Below are positions 1-7,756 of a DNA stretch of 7,943 nt, piece after piece (the stretch's first letter is position 1; every line of letters begins with the position of its first letter). This stretch comes from Lachnospiraceae bacterium UBA3638 (GTDB lineage Bacteria; Bacillota; Clostridia; Lachnospirales; Lachnospiraceae): NCBI GenBank assembly GCA_002373595.1, contig DFKT01000071.1, forward strand, positions 1 to 7,943, in the 5' to 3' direction. A program made the position numbers and the translations under genes. The notes beneath the pieces were generated by a model, which saw only the letters and a program-made list of their open reading frames with translations, had not been told where the DNA came from and did no database searches.

Positions 1-1147
1 CGGGCTTTCTGTCCATCCTGATCTTAAGCACCTGGCGGGGATGAACCATCGAGCAGAGCTCTTTGTGAATACTCTTAATGAAGATTACCACGCGGCTTAT
101 CTTGATACCGCCGGCAGTACATCCGGAACACGAACCGACGAACATAAGGATCACGAGTATTGTCTGCGAAAAAGCGGGCCATGCGTCAAAATCGGCGGTC
201 GAGAATCCGGTGGTCGTAACAATAGAGGCCACCTGGAATGAAGCATGCCTTATAGCCTCTCCTATCGAGCCGTATACCTTTGAGATATTCACAGTGATGA
301 GGATGATGCAGACAGCGACCAGGAACAGGTACCACTTTATCTCCTCTATGTCGAAAGCTTCTTTTATCTTCTTACTGATGAGACAGAAATAGAAAGTATA
401 ATTAAGTCCGGCAAGCAGCATGAATATCGTCACAGCCCACTGTACCGCAGGATTGTATCCGCCTATGCTGGTATTGAATATACCGAATCCACCGGTTCCG
501 ACCGTACCGAAGATGATCGTCACTGCATCATAAAAAGGCAATCCGCAGATCATAAAGACAATGCATCCTATGACAGTCAGTCCCAGATATATCTCGTACA
601 GAAGCTTGGCGGTATCCCTTGTCTTGGGAACGAATTTATCAACGCTGGGGCCCGTACTCTCCGCTTTCATGAGGTTCATGGTAGAGCTTCCCATCAGAGG
701 CAGTATGGACATGATGAATACAAATACACCCATGCCTCCGATCCAATGCGTAAAGCTTCTCCAGAAAAGGCCTGATTTGGAGAGCACTTCAACATCGGTA
801 AGTATGCTGGCTCCCGTTGTGGTAAATCCGGATATCGACTCAAATACCGCATCTATATAGCGCGGTATATCGCCCGACAGAGTAAAGGGAATCGCACCTA
901 TGAGACTAAGGGAGATCCATCCGAAAGCAACAGTAACAAAGCCCTCTCTCATATAGAGTTCCTTGGATGAAGGCTTTCTTAACTTGAGCAAAAATCCGAG
1001 GATATAGCTGACCGATGCCGCTATACAAAAAGAAAGTACCTGCGGGACCTCACCGTAATAAGCGGCCACAAACACAGGAAGCAAAAGGAAAACAGCTTCA
1101 AATTCGAGTATCCAACCGATGATATATAATACAACGACAAAATTCAT
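1..1147 (-). CDS. trkH: Trk/Ktr-type potassium uptake protein, pore subunit TrkH (C-terminus cut by window edge)
   Basis: This is the membrane pore subunit that brings K+ into the cell and works with the TrkA protein encoded just upstream. I translated 382 codons; the reading frame runs off the left edge, so roughly the last 100 residues of a usual 480-residue protein are missing. All four selectivity-filter loops of the TrkH/KtrB superfamily are visible: FTTTGAS (about 108-114), GTVGTGGFG (214-222), VTTTGFST (310-317) and GSCSGCTAGGIK (338-349), each with its glycine, separated by hydrophobic membrane segments. The fourth loop has Cys where many homologues have Ser. The ATG at 1147 is the only reasonable start: an in-frame TGA lies at 1169-1171 and no other start codon lies between. 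A GGGA ribosome binding site lies 7 bases upstream. The gap to trkA is 24 bases, so the two are co-transcribed. Selectivity for K+ over Na+ is inferred from the family. Confidence 0.96.
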   Translation of the reverse strand, partial: MNFVVVLYIIGWILEFEAVFLLLPVFVAAYYGEVPQVLSFCIAASVSYILGFLLKLRKPSSKELYMREGFVTVAFGWISLSLIGAIPFTLSGDIPRYIDAVFESISGFTTTGASILTDVEVLSKSGLFWRSFTHWIGGMGVFVFIMSILPLMGSSTMNLMKAESTGPSVDKFVPKTRDTAKLLYEIYLGLTVIGCIVFMICGLPFYDAVTIIFGTVGTGGFGIFNTSIGGYNPAVQWAVTIFMLLAGLNYTFYFCLISKKIKEAFDIEEIKWYLFLVAVCIILITVNISKVYGSIGEAIRHASFQVASIVTTTGFSTADFDAWPAFSQTILVILMFVGSCSGCTAGGIKISRVVIFIKSIHKELCSMVHPRQVLKIRMDRKP

Positions 1148-1153
1148 ACAGTC

Positions 1154-1195
1154 ATCCCGCGTGAAATCTCACTATTTAGTGAGTATCTCACGGAT
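1154..1195 (-). promoter_or_regulatory. Compound hairpin over the trkA stop codon and trkH ribosome binding site
   Basis: In the minus-strand RNA an inner stem CUCACU-AAAU-AGUGAG (1168-1183) contains the trkA stop codon. It can be enclosed by GUGA (1188-1191) pairing with UCAC (1161-1164), and further by AUCC (1192-1195) with GGAU (1154-1157). The last pairing would cover the GGGA ribosome binding site of trkH. The repeated GUGAG and CUCAC segments also allow alternative pairings. A ribosome finishing trkA would open this fold, which would fit translational coupling. The pairing is visible in the sequence; the function is inferred. Confidence 0.45.
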
Positions 1196-2530
1196 ATCGT
1201 TCATTCCCAGACGAGTCGTAACGACAACGACTCTGTCACCAACATTTATCTCATCATTACCGGTAGGAAGTATGAACCTTCCCTTGCGGTTTATCGAACA
1301 GATATTGATGTCCTTCCTTAAGGGAAGCTTGGATATATGGACATCCGTAACAGCAGATTTCTCTTTGATATAGAATTCGAGAGCCTCCGCTCTTCCCTTC
1401 TCAAGTCTGTAGAGATTCTCCATATCACTTCCCATGGACTCCTGACGGGATCTCGCATACTTGATGATCGTATCTGCGGTAAGGAGTCTCGGGAACACAG
1501 TCGTATCGAGCTGCATATCGCTAAGCACGGCATTGAAATTGACTCTGTTTATCTTAGTCACGACCTTGCCGCCCGAGAGCTTCTTGGCAAGGAGCGAAAT
1601 GAGTATATTCTCCTCATCGAGTCCGGTTAGCGCGACGAACCCGTCCGCATTCTGTATACCTTCCTGCAGAAGGAGTCTCTCATCCGTCCCGTCACCGCAT
1701 ATGACGGTAGCCTTGGGAAGGAGGTCTGCAAGCTCCTGACATCTCGCAGGATTAGACTCTATTATCTTGGTGGAGATACCGCTAAGGAGGAGTCTCTGAG
1801 CGAGATAATAGGAGATCTTGCCTCCTCCGACTATCATCGCATTCTTGGTGCGCTCCTTCTCGATACCTATCTTTCTGAAAAATTCAGTAGCGATCTGAGG
1901 CTTGGAAACGAAGCCTACCACATCACCCTCTCTGAATACGAAATCTCCTCTGGGGATGATGACCTCGTCGCCTCTTGTGACAACGCAGATGACCAGATCC
2001 ATATCAAGCTTGGACCTGATGTTCATAAGTGTGAATCCGTTGAGCACGCAGTCCTCCGTGACCTTGAAATGCATCATCTCAAGGAGTCCTTTGGAGAAAG
2101 AATCTATCTTAACCGCCGAAGGGAACTGAAGTATACGAGCTATCTCATTCGCACTTGTAAGCTCGGGATTGATGATCATCTCGAGGCCGAGTTCCTCGCG
2201 AAGGAATGTGATATCCTCGTTGTACAGAGGATTTCTTACTCTGGCGATCGTACGGCACTTACCGGCCTTCCTTGCGATACAGCAGCAAAGGAGGTTCTGT
2301 TCATCGGAATCCATAACGCTGATGAGCAGGTCTGCCTGTGAAATACCGGCCTCCTGAAGGACCTTAAATGATATACCGTTTCCTACGACACCCTTGGCAT
2401 CAACTGTATCAGTAACCGCACTTACCTTTTCCTGGGTAAGGTCTATGACAACGATATTATGTTTTTCTCCCGAAAGCTGGGCAGCCAGTGTGGATCCGAC
2501 CTTGCCGCAGCCGACTATTATAATATTCAT
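1172..2530 (-). CDS. trkA: Trk system potassium uptake regulator TrkA (two RCK domains)
   Basis: This is the cytoplasmic nucleotide-binding subunit that gates the TrkH pore. Its 452 residues match the two-lobed form: a first Rossmann (RCK-N) domain starting with GCGKVG at residues 7-12 and the acidic D30 at the end of the second strand, a first TrkA-C domain around 140-220, a second Rossmann domain with GGGKIS at 235-240, and a second TrkA-C domain around 370-450 ending in NVGDRVVVVT. Such proteins bind NAD(H) or adenine nucleotides. The second lobe keeps the glycine-rich loop and E258 at the acidic position. The ATG at 2530 gives the usual N-terminus of the family (MNIIIVGCGKVG), so the start is secure even though no ribosome binding site lies before it. 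A strong promoter ends 8 bases before the ATG (separate entry). Three consecutive cysteines at 82-84 are a small oddity. Confidence 0.97.
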   Translation of the reverse strand: MNIIIVGCGKVGSTLAAQLSGEKHNIVVIDLTQEKVSAVTDTVDAKGVVGNGISFKVLQEAGISQADLLISVMDSDEQNLLCCCIARKAGKCRTIARVRNPLYNEDITFLREELGLEMIINPELTSANEIARILQFPSAVKIDSFSKGLLEMMHFKVTEDCVLNGFTLMNIRSKLDMDLVICVVTRGDEVIIPRGDFVFREGDVVGFVSKPQIATEFFRKIGIEKERTKNAMIVGGGKISYYLAQRLLLSGISTKIIESNPARCQELADLLPKATVICGDGTDERLLLQEGIQNADGFVALTGLDEENILISLLAKKLSGGKVVTKINRVNFNAVLSDMQLDTTVFPRLLTADTIIKYARSRQESMGSDMENLYRLEKGRAEALEFYIKEKSAVTDVHISKLPLRKDINICSINRKGRFILPTGNDEINVGDRVVVVTTRLGMNDIREILTK

Positions 2531-2538
2531 ACCAGATA

Positions 2539-2566
2539 ATTATACCCCATCAGTTACCACCGTCAA
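2539..2566 (-). promoter_or_regulatory. Near-consensus sigma-A-type promoter for trkA-trkH
   Basis: On the minus strand TTGACG (2561-2566) is followed after 16 bases by a perfect TATAAT (2539-2544). The -35 box lies in the last codons of the transglutaminase-like gene and the -10 box just after its stop. Transcription from here would begin at about 2531-2533, one to three bases before the trkA ATG. This gives the potassium genes their own promoter and implies little or no 5' untranslated leader. Confidence 0.7.
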
Positions 2567-4610
2567 GCGAGCCCAGATACAGGTCCGTGAGCTTTGTAGC
2601 CTCATCTTCGTACACATCCGTGAGCTTCTGAACCCACTCGTCAAACTCTTCGGCGCTGCCGTTTATGCTGATCCTGTATCCTGCCATCTTGAGCACTCCT
2701 TCGACTTCCGGCGAAGCCAGTGAAAGGAGCTTATTGTAGTAGATATCTGCCAGTCCGGTGGTACCGTTTGTATTACCCTTGGCTTCTTCGGTATACTCGC
2801 CGCACAGTTTTTCCGAGGCTTCCTTTATCTTGGCGGAGTAGGCCTCATAGATAGCCTTGTAGTCTCCGTCCGATGACTTATATGTATTGTTTGAAGCCGC
2901 TATCTCATTCCCGTCTTTATCCGCATTCCAGGTGTAGACATTGTGATAGAGCTTATATACTCCCGAACCGAGGCGTTCTGCCTGTATCATGATATTGCAG
3001 TTGTTTACGCCGAGCCTTTTCATCGCTTCGTTCAGATATCCGGCCTTGTAATTGCCCTTGCCGTATTCAGATTCGATCGTAGGATAGATGGATTCGGGGA
3101 CTATAGCCACGAAGGTCTTCTCTCCCGTTCCCGCGGCTACCATTCCGGTCAGGCAGTCCAGATAATACTGTCTGAGGCTCCAGCTCACATCACCCGTCTT
3201 AAGACCTATCTCCTTAAGTTTATCAACATCCCTTTCTACGGGTTGCGAGATGATATCTATAACCTGTCCGCTGGTGGGATCTTCGTACCTCAAGGGCTCG
3301 ATGGGATGCTGATTGATAAAGGGATCCCTCGTCCTGTCATAGTAGTCCTCAAGCGATTCGGGTCTCGACTGATTGATCGCATCCGCATCAGCTACAGGAT
3401 CTGCAGGCGGTGCTTCCTTCTCGAGATTCGAGTACTTCTTTCCGTTGCAGGGAGGGAGGTTAACCGAGAGTCCGGTCCTCCTGTGAGTTCCTCTGAAGTC
3501 ATCATCCGATTTATTGAAATAATCATATGTCGAAGGATTGGTATCATCCCATGTAAGGTCTGCATTGTAGAATCCGTCATCGAGACCCACTATATTCCAC
3601 GCATGATCCTCTCCGGATGTTCCCGTGCAGTAATAGCACGGAATTCCGAGTTTCTGAAGTATGTACTGACACGCTCTTGTGTATCCCGCACATACGCACG
3701 ATCCGTCTACAAGCGCACCGTACGCACTCTGTCCGAGCGCTGCGGAGTCATTGTATTCGACCTGGGATATGACTGCGTCGTGTACATATTTTTCTTTTTC
3801 ATAATCCGTGGAATATGCCGAAGCGCCCGAAATAATGCGCTGCGCAGCGTCATCAAACTTAACCCTTGCCGATGACAGATCATTTGCGATCGTATAGTAT
3901 GACAGGTCTATCTCAACTACCTGATTTGCCTTGGTGTACTTTACGGTGTATTCGGTAGCCACATAGAAAAGCTCGGGGTGGTCTCCAAATACTGCTTCAA
4001 ATGTCTGCTCCGTCTGGTCGGGTGTGACATTTACGGTCGGAACAAATGATGCGTTTAGAGCTTCCGCATTCGCATAGATCTGCTTATAGAGAGTCTTCTG
4101 AACATCTGTCAGCATCTCATAGAAAGGATATGTGACCGCATCGAAATCAAGATCGGATCCCGTCTCTCCCGTGCCTACAGTCGAAGCGAGTTTCTTTGCT
4201 TCATCCTCTCCTATAGACTCGGTGATGCCGTGAACAGGCTGTGCTCCGCTCCTTCCGGTCATTCCGTCGGGGAGCTGACCTATGGTCTGTCCGCCTGTAA
4301 CAGCGGGATCAAGCTCCGCTACCAGTCCTCTTGCGGAGTTTCCGTCGTCCTCGCTCTCATCATCGTCGCCAAATCCGAATGCAGTTTTTATCTGTTCCCA
4401 GAGACTCGGTTTGTCTTCCTTCTCACCCTTATTGATAACAAGCTTACCGTTTTCATCATGTGTAAGGATACCGGGATGAGTTTCGTCACCATTCAAATAT
4501 GCGCCGAGCGACTCTGAAAGAGCCGGATTTGCGGCGCATACCATCACCCCTAAGCATAGGGCGAATATAAGTACTAAAAGAGCTATTCCTATCTTCTTGA
4601 GTATCTTCAT
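2550..4610 (-). CDS. Secreted transglutaminase-like (Cys-His-Asp) protein with unrecognised C-terminal region
   Basis: The protein has 686 residues. A signal peptide is clear: positive MKILKKIG, a hydrophobic core to about residue 24, and a likely signal peptidase I site near VCAA-N (25-28). C25 is not in a good lipobox, so a freely secreted protein is likelier than a lipoprotein. Residues 60-155 are acidic and low in complexity. Residues 160-260 look like the helical and strand region often seen before such cores. The core has C307 in VCAGY, H336 in DHAWNI and D351 in NADLTWDD, matching the transglutaminase/protease triad. After a proline- and acid-rich linker (about 395-420), residues 440-686 match nothing I recognise. 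Bacterial members of this superfamily can be peptidases, amidases or cross-linking enzymes, so the reaction cannot be named. The ATG at 4610 follows AAGG by 6 bases. It begins three bases after the oppF-like stop, which suggests coupled translation with the peptide importer. No C-terminal anchor or cell-wall sorting motif is visible. Confidence 0.9.
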   Translation of the reverse strand: MKILKKIGIALLVLIFALCLGVMVCAANPALSESLGAYLNGDETHPGILTHDENGKLVINKGEKEDKPSLWEQIKTAFGFGDDDESEDDGNSARGLVAELDPAVTGGQTIGQLPDGMTGRSGAQPVHGITESIGEDEAKKLASTVGTGETGSDLDFDAVTYPFYEMLTDVQKTLYKQIYANAEALNASFVPTVNVTPDQTEQTFEAVFGDHPELFYVATEYTVKYTKANQVVEIDLSYYTIANDLSSARVKFDDAAQRIISGASAYSTDYEKEKYVHDAVISQVEYNDSAALGQSAYGALVDGSCVCAGYTRACQYILQKLGIPCYYCTGTSGEDHAWNIVGLDDGFYNADLTWDDTNPSTYDYFNKSDDDFRGTHRRTGLSVNLPPCNGKKYSNLEKEAPPADPVADADAINQSRPESLEDYYDRTRDPFINQHPIEPLRYEDPTSGQVIDIISQPVERDVDKLKEIGLKTGDVSWSLRQYYLDCLTGMVAAGTGEKTFVAIVPESIYPTIESEYGKGNYKAGYLNEAMKRLGVNNCNIMIQAERLGSGVYKLYHNVYTWNADKDGNEIAASNNTYKSSDGDYKAIYEAYSAKIKEASEKLCGEYTEEAKGNTNGTTGLADIYYNKLLSLASPEVEGVLKMAGYRISINGSAEEFDEWVQKLTDVYEDEATKLTDLYLGSLDGGN

Positions 4611-4613
4611 ATC

Positions 4614-5933
4614 CTACCTTAATGCAAGGAGAAGGAAGAACACAAACAGAACTACGATCACTGCCAGGATAAGCAGCATCGCAAGTGCGCCCTTAAAGCA
4701 CATCCTCGCATTTTTCCTGTGTTTGAAATGCTTAAATATCGCACCGAGGATGAGACCTATCACAGGCAGGAAGAATCCGAGCACGCCGTACCAGATGCTT
4801 CCGGTATCGTGAAGAGGCGTATCAAGGATATAGTTGCCGCTTCCTGCCGGCATATCTTCCTCTTTGCTCTCGCTTTCCGCTTTGCTCTCTTCTGCCTTGG
4901 TCTCCTCTGCGGTTGCGTTGATGCCTTTGATCGTTATCGACTTGATAGGCTCATTCTTCTCACGTACAGCCTTGTACTCCTCGATCTCCTTCCTGCTTCC
5001 GTATACATAGTGATCATGTCCTATGCATACGAGCTCAGGCTGTTCTTCGCTGTAATCATGGATCGAAGGATCGTAAGTATAGAGCACCTTATTCTTCTCA
5101 AGCTGAGGATCCGGAATGGGGATCGCAGAGATGAGTGAATGAGTGTACGGATGGAGCGGGAAGTTGAAGAGCTCTTCAGTGGGAGCGACCTCAACGATAT
5201 TTCCCTTGTATATAACACCGATCCTGTCGGAGATATATCTTACGATCGAAAGGTCATGTGCGATGAAGAGGTAAGTAACGCCCTTTTCTGCCTGGAATTT
5301 CTTAAGGAGGTTAAGTACCTGTGCTCTGATCGACACATCCAGTGCGGATATGGGCTCATCGGCTACTACGAGCTGAGGCTCCATTACCATCGCTCTTGCG
5401 AGTCCGATACGCTGACGCTGTCCGCCGGAGAACTCGTGAGGGTATCTGGTAAGGTGCTCAGGGAGCAGTCCTACTTCCTCTATGATCTTCTCGACCTTCC
5501 GGACTCTGTCCGCTTCATTCTTGAAAAGATGGAAGTTGTAGAGTCCCTCGGAGATGATATAGTCTACCGTTGCTCTCTCGTTAAGAGATGCGGCCGGATC
5601 CTGGAAAACCATCTGGATCTGACGGATGAGCGCACGGTCAAGAGAACGGGGGATCTTGCCCGATATCTTTACGCCCTTATATCTGATCTCACCTGCAGAG
5701 CAGGGATTAACGCATATGATCGCACGTCCTATGGTCGTCTTACCCGATCCGGACTCTCCTACGAGCGAGAATGTCTCTCCCTTGTAGATATCGAAGCTCG
5801 CGTTCTTTACAGCCTTTACGGCGGACTCTCCCTTGCCGAAGGTTATATCTATATTCTTGACTTCGAGTAATTTCTCTCTTCCGTTTTCGTCCTTGGGACC
5901 ATGCTCGGGGAGTACTGTTTTCTTGCCTATCAC
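4614..5933 (-). CDS. oppF: Oligopeptide ABC transporter ATPase, OppF type, with fused C-terminal membrane segments
   Basis: This is one of the two ATPases that would power an Opp/Dpp-type peptide importer. The ATPase domain is complete: Walker A GESGSGKT (59-66), Q-loop Q111 in VFQDP, signature FSGGQRQR (168-175), Walker B LVVADEP (188-194) with E193, and switch H226. The OppF-type C-terminal part follows, with HPYT at 261-264 and a YDPSIHDYS segment at 287-295. Normal members end near residue 325. Here a Glu/Lys/Ala/Ser-rich linker (about 330-362) leads to two hydrophobic segments (about 379-399 and 412-436) separated by the very basic [10 protein letters not shown] stretch. The protein ends two residues after the second segment. 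The start is GTG at 5933 with GGAG 9 bases upstream; an in-frame TAA just before it excludes a longer form. It lies 44 bases after the oppD-like gene. Importer specificity (peptides) is inferred from the family. Confidence 0.93.
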   Translation of the reverse strand: MIGKKTVLPEHGPKDENGREKLLEVKNIDITFGKGESAVKAVKNASFDIYKGETFSLVGESGSGKTTIGRAIICVNPCSAGEIRYKGVKISGKIPRSLDRALIRQIQMVFQDPAASLNERATVDYIISEGLYNFHLFKNEADRVRKVEKIIEEVGLLPEHLTRYPHEFSGGQRQRIGLARAMVMEPQLVVADEPISALDVSIRAQVLNLLKKFQAEKGVTYLFIAHDLSIVRYISDRIGVIYKGNIVEVAPTEELFNFPLHPYTHSLISAIPIPDPQLEKNKVLYTYDPSIHDYSEEQPELVCIGHDHYVYGSRKEIEEYKAVREKNEPIKSITIKGINATAEETKAEESKAESESKEEDMPAGSGNYILDTPLHDTGSIWYGVLGFFLPVIGLILGAIFKHFKHRKNARMCFKGALAMLLILAVIVVLFVFFLLLALR

Positions 5934-5942
5934 TTTATAAAT

Positions 5943-5946
5943 CTCC
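5943..5946 (-). promoter_or_regulatory. Ribosome binding site supporting the GTG start of the oppF-like gene
   Basis: GGAG on the minus strand lies 9 bases before the GTG at 5931-5933. There is no ATG, TTG or other GTG in frame between the preceding in-frame TAA and this codon, so the site and the stop together fix the start. Confidence 0.7.
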
Positions 5947-5977
5947 GTTCGTTATAATACTTATCTGCAGCTGCGCT

Positions 5978-7726
5978 TTACGCGAGGTGATATGTCCTTA
6001 AGAGCTTGCCGTGGATATCCTTGATGATATCGGGCTTCTCGGTCTTGGGTGATCTGGGATCGAGGAGCCAGGTCTTGGCGTAATGGGTATCCGTCACCTT
6101 AAACATAGGAGGCTCTGCAAGGGTGTCTATCTTCATGCAGTAAGGATTTCTGGGCGCAAAAGCATCTCCCGTGATCTTGTTGTAAAGTGAAGGAGGCGTA
6201 CCCGTGATTGAGTAGAGCTTGTCTCCTTTTTCCGCAAGCTGGGGCAGACTGGAAAGAAGCGCCCATGTATAAGGGTGTCTTGGATCATAGAATACTTCGT
6301 CTACGTTTCCGAGCTCAATGAGCTGTCCTGCATAGAGAACGGCTACTCTGTCTGCGATATTTGCAACGACTCCGAGGTCGTGCGTGATGAATACGATCGT
6401 GTAATTGTACTCTTTCTGGAGATCCTTTAAGAGCTTAAGTATCTGCGCCTGGATGGTAACGTCAAGTGCGGTAGTAGGCTCGTCGCAGATGAGGATCTTG
6501 GGCTGGCATGAAAGTGCGATCGCAATAACGATACGCTGTCTCATACCACCGGAATACTGGAAGGGATAATCGTCAAATCTCTTCTCGGCATTGGGGATAC
6601 CAACCTGATGCATGAGCTTGAGTGCTCTTGCTCTTGCCTCAGATTCACTGCAGTCCTGATGCTTAAGGATGATCGATGTGATCTGCTTTCCGATAGTGAT
6701 TATAGGGTTGAGCGAAGTCATGGGATCCTGGAATACGGTAGCGATACGCTTACCGCGAACCTGGCTCCAGTCTCCGGGATAGCTCATCTTTGCGAGATTG
6801 AGGTGGCAGAATCCGTGAAGCTTTCCGTCCTTCTCGTCTATGTATGATACATACATTCCGTTGGAGAATACGGAGAGTCTGCCTTCCTCTGTATCAAGAT
6901 CGGCTCCAAGCTTCATGGCGTCATGACAGGTGCCGAGCATCTCGCGGATAGCCTTGATACGGGTTCTGTATTTATATCTTCCTACGGAGAGGTATATCTC
7001 CTTTGCAAGGAGCTTGTTTCTCTTCTTCTTATCGTCCGAGATCTCCTCTTCTATCTCCTTATTGTACTGTGCAAGGAGCTTGGCCATCTCGGTGTCAAAC
7101 CTGGTCTTGTACTCAGTGTCATTCTCGAGAGCAGCCTTGTGAGCCTTGATGGTCTCAGCCTTTTCAGCCTCAACCTTCCTGATCTCGGCAGCATACTTAT
7201 CTATCTCTTCCTCGGACTTCTTGATGAGGTCCTTCTCTTTTCTGGTATCGTAAGTGAGCTTCTTGTTATACTCTTCGGTCTTCTTAAACTGGAGCTCCTT
7301 GATGCGGGCGGCGAATTTCTCATCTTCCTCATCACTCAAAGTCTCCTTAGCCTTTCTCTCAGACTTAAGGTTAAGGATCTTCTTCCAGGTATCCGCACCG
7401 TTTTCAAGCTTGGAATAGCCGTTTATCTTATTCTCGATACGGGCAAGGGTTCTCGCGCCATAGGTTCCCACGCTGACATAGGTCTCGGCGAGCTCGTCGT
7501 CATTAAACATTATCTCGCCTTCGGAGATAAAGCCGTTCTGATCGAGCATTCCGGCGAATGTTTTGGTAAATACGGATTTGCCGGATCCGGATTCGCCTAC
7601 GATGGCGATGGATTCGTTCTCGTATATATCGAGGCTGATACCTCTTATCGCGGTGAGGATACGGCCTCTCACGCGAAACTTTACATTCAAGTCTTTAACT
7701 GATAATAATACTTTCTTTTCGTCCAT
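5978..7726 (-). CDS. oppD: Oligopeptide ABC transporter ATPase, OppD type, with large coiled-coil insertion
   Basis: This is the partner ATPase of the OppF-like protein. The motifs are complete: Walker A GESGSGKS (44-51), Q-loop Q333 in VFQDPMTSLNP, signature YSGGMRQR (391-398), Walker B ILICDEP (411-417) with E416, and switch H449. The oligopeptide-transporter C-terminal region follows, with HPYT at 484-487 and GTPPSL at 509-514. At 582 residues it is far longer than the usual 320-360. The excess lies between Walker A and the Q-loop, where residues about 82-322 replace a short loop. The middle of this insert (about 120-245) is very rich in Lys and Glu and reads as long helices or coiled coil; about 246-322 looks more globular. 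The reading frame is open through the insert, so it is not a frameshift. The cysteines usual near the C-terminus are mostly absent. The ATG at 7726 follows AAGGA by 6 bases. Confidence 0.94.
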   Translation of the reverse strand: MDEKKVLLSVKDLNVKFRVRGRILTAIRGISLDIYENESIAIVGESGSGKSVFTKTFAGMLDQNGFISEGEIMFNDDELAETYVSVGTYGARTLARIENKINGYSKLENGADTWKKILNLKSERKAKETLSDEEDEKFAARIKELQFKKTEEYNKKLTYDTRKEKDLIKKSEEEIDKYAAEIRKVEAEKAETIKAHKAALENDTEYKTRFDTEMAKLLAQYNKEIEEEISDDKKKRNKLLAKEIYLSVGRYKYRTRIKAIREMLGTCHDAMKLGADLDTEEGRLSVFSNGMYVSYIDEKDGKLHGFCHLNLAKMSYPGDWSQVRGKRIATVFQDPMTSLNPIITIGKQITSIILKHQDCSESEARARALKLMHQVGIPNAEKRFDDYPFQYSGGMRQRIVIAIALSCQPKILICDEPTTALDVTIQAQILKLLKDLQKEYNYTIVFITHDLGVVANIADRVAVLYAGQLIELGNVDEVFYDPRHPYTWALLSSLPQLAEKGDKLYSITGTPPSLYNKITGDAFAPRNPYCMKIDTLAEPPMFKVTDTHYAKTWLLDPRSPKTEKPDIIKDIHGKLLRTYHLA

Positions 7727-7756
7727 GGTTAATCCTTAAATATATGTATTCTTTAC

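Noticed and set aside
2943..3875. Open reading frame of 310 codons on the plus strand
   Set aside because: It lies wholly inside the transglutaminase-like gene in the opposite direction, has no recognisable domain, and the minus-strand gene has an intact catalytic core and signal peptide.
4530..4542. Lipoprotein signal (C25) in the transglutaminase-like protein
   Set aside because: The residue before the Cys is Val, not Gly, Ala or Ser, and a normal signal peptidase I site follows directly.
5139..5870. Open reading frame of 243 codons on the plus strand
   Set aside because: It is antisense to the intact OppF ATPase domain and shows no domain of its own. Long antisense frames here follow from the codon use of the real gene.
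6923..7702. Leucine-rich open reading frame of 259 codons on the plus strand, superficially like a membrane protein
   Set aside because: Its Leu-rich composition is the reverse of the Lys/Glu-rich insert of OppD (AAG and GAG codons read backwards as CTT and CTC). It is a shadow.
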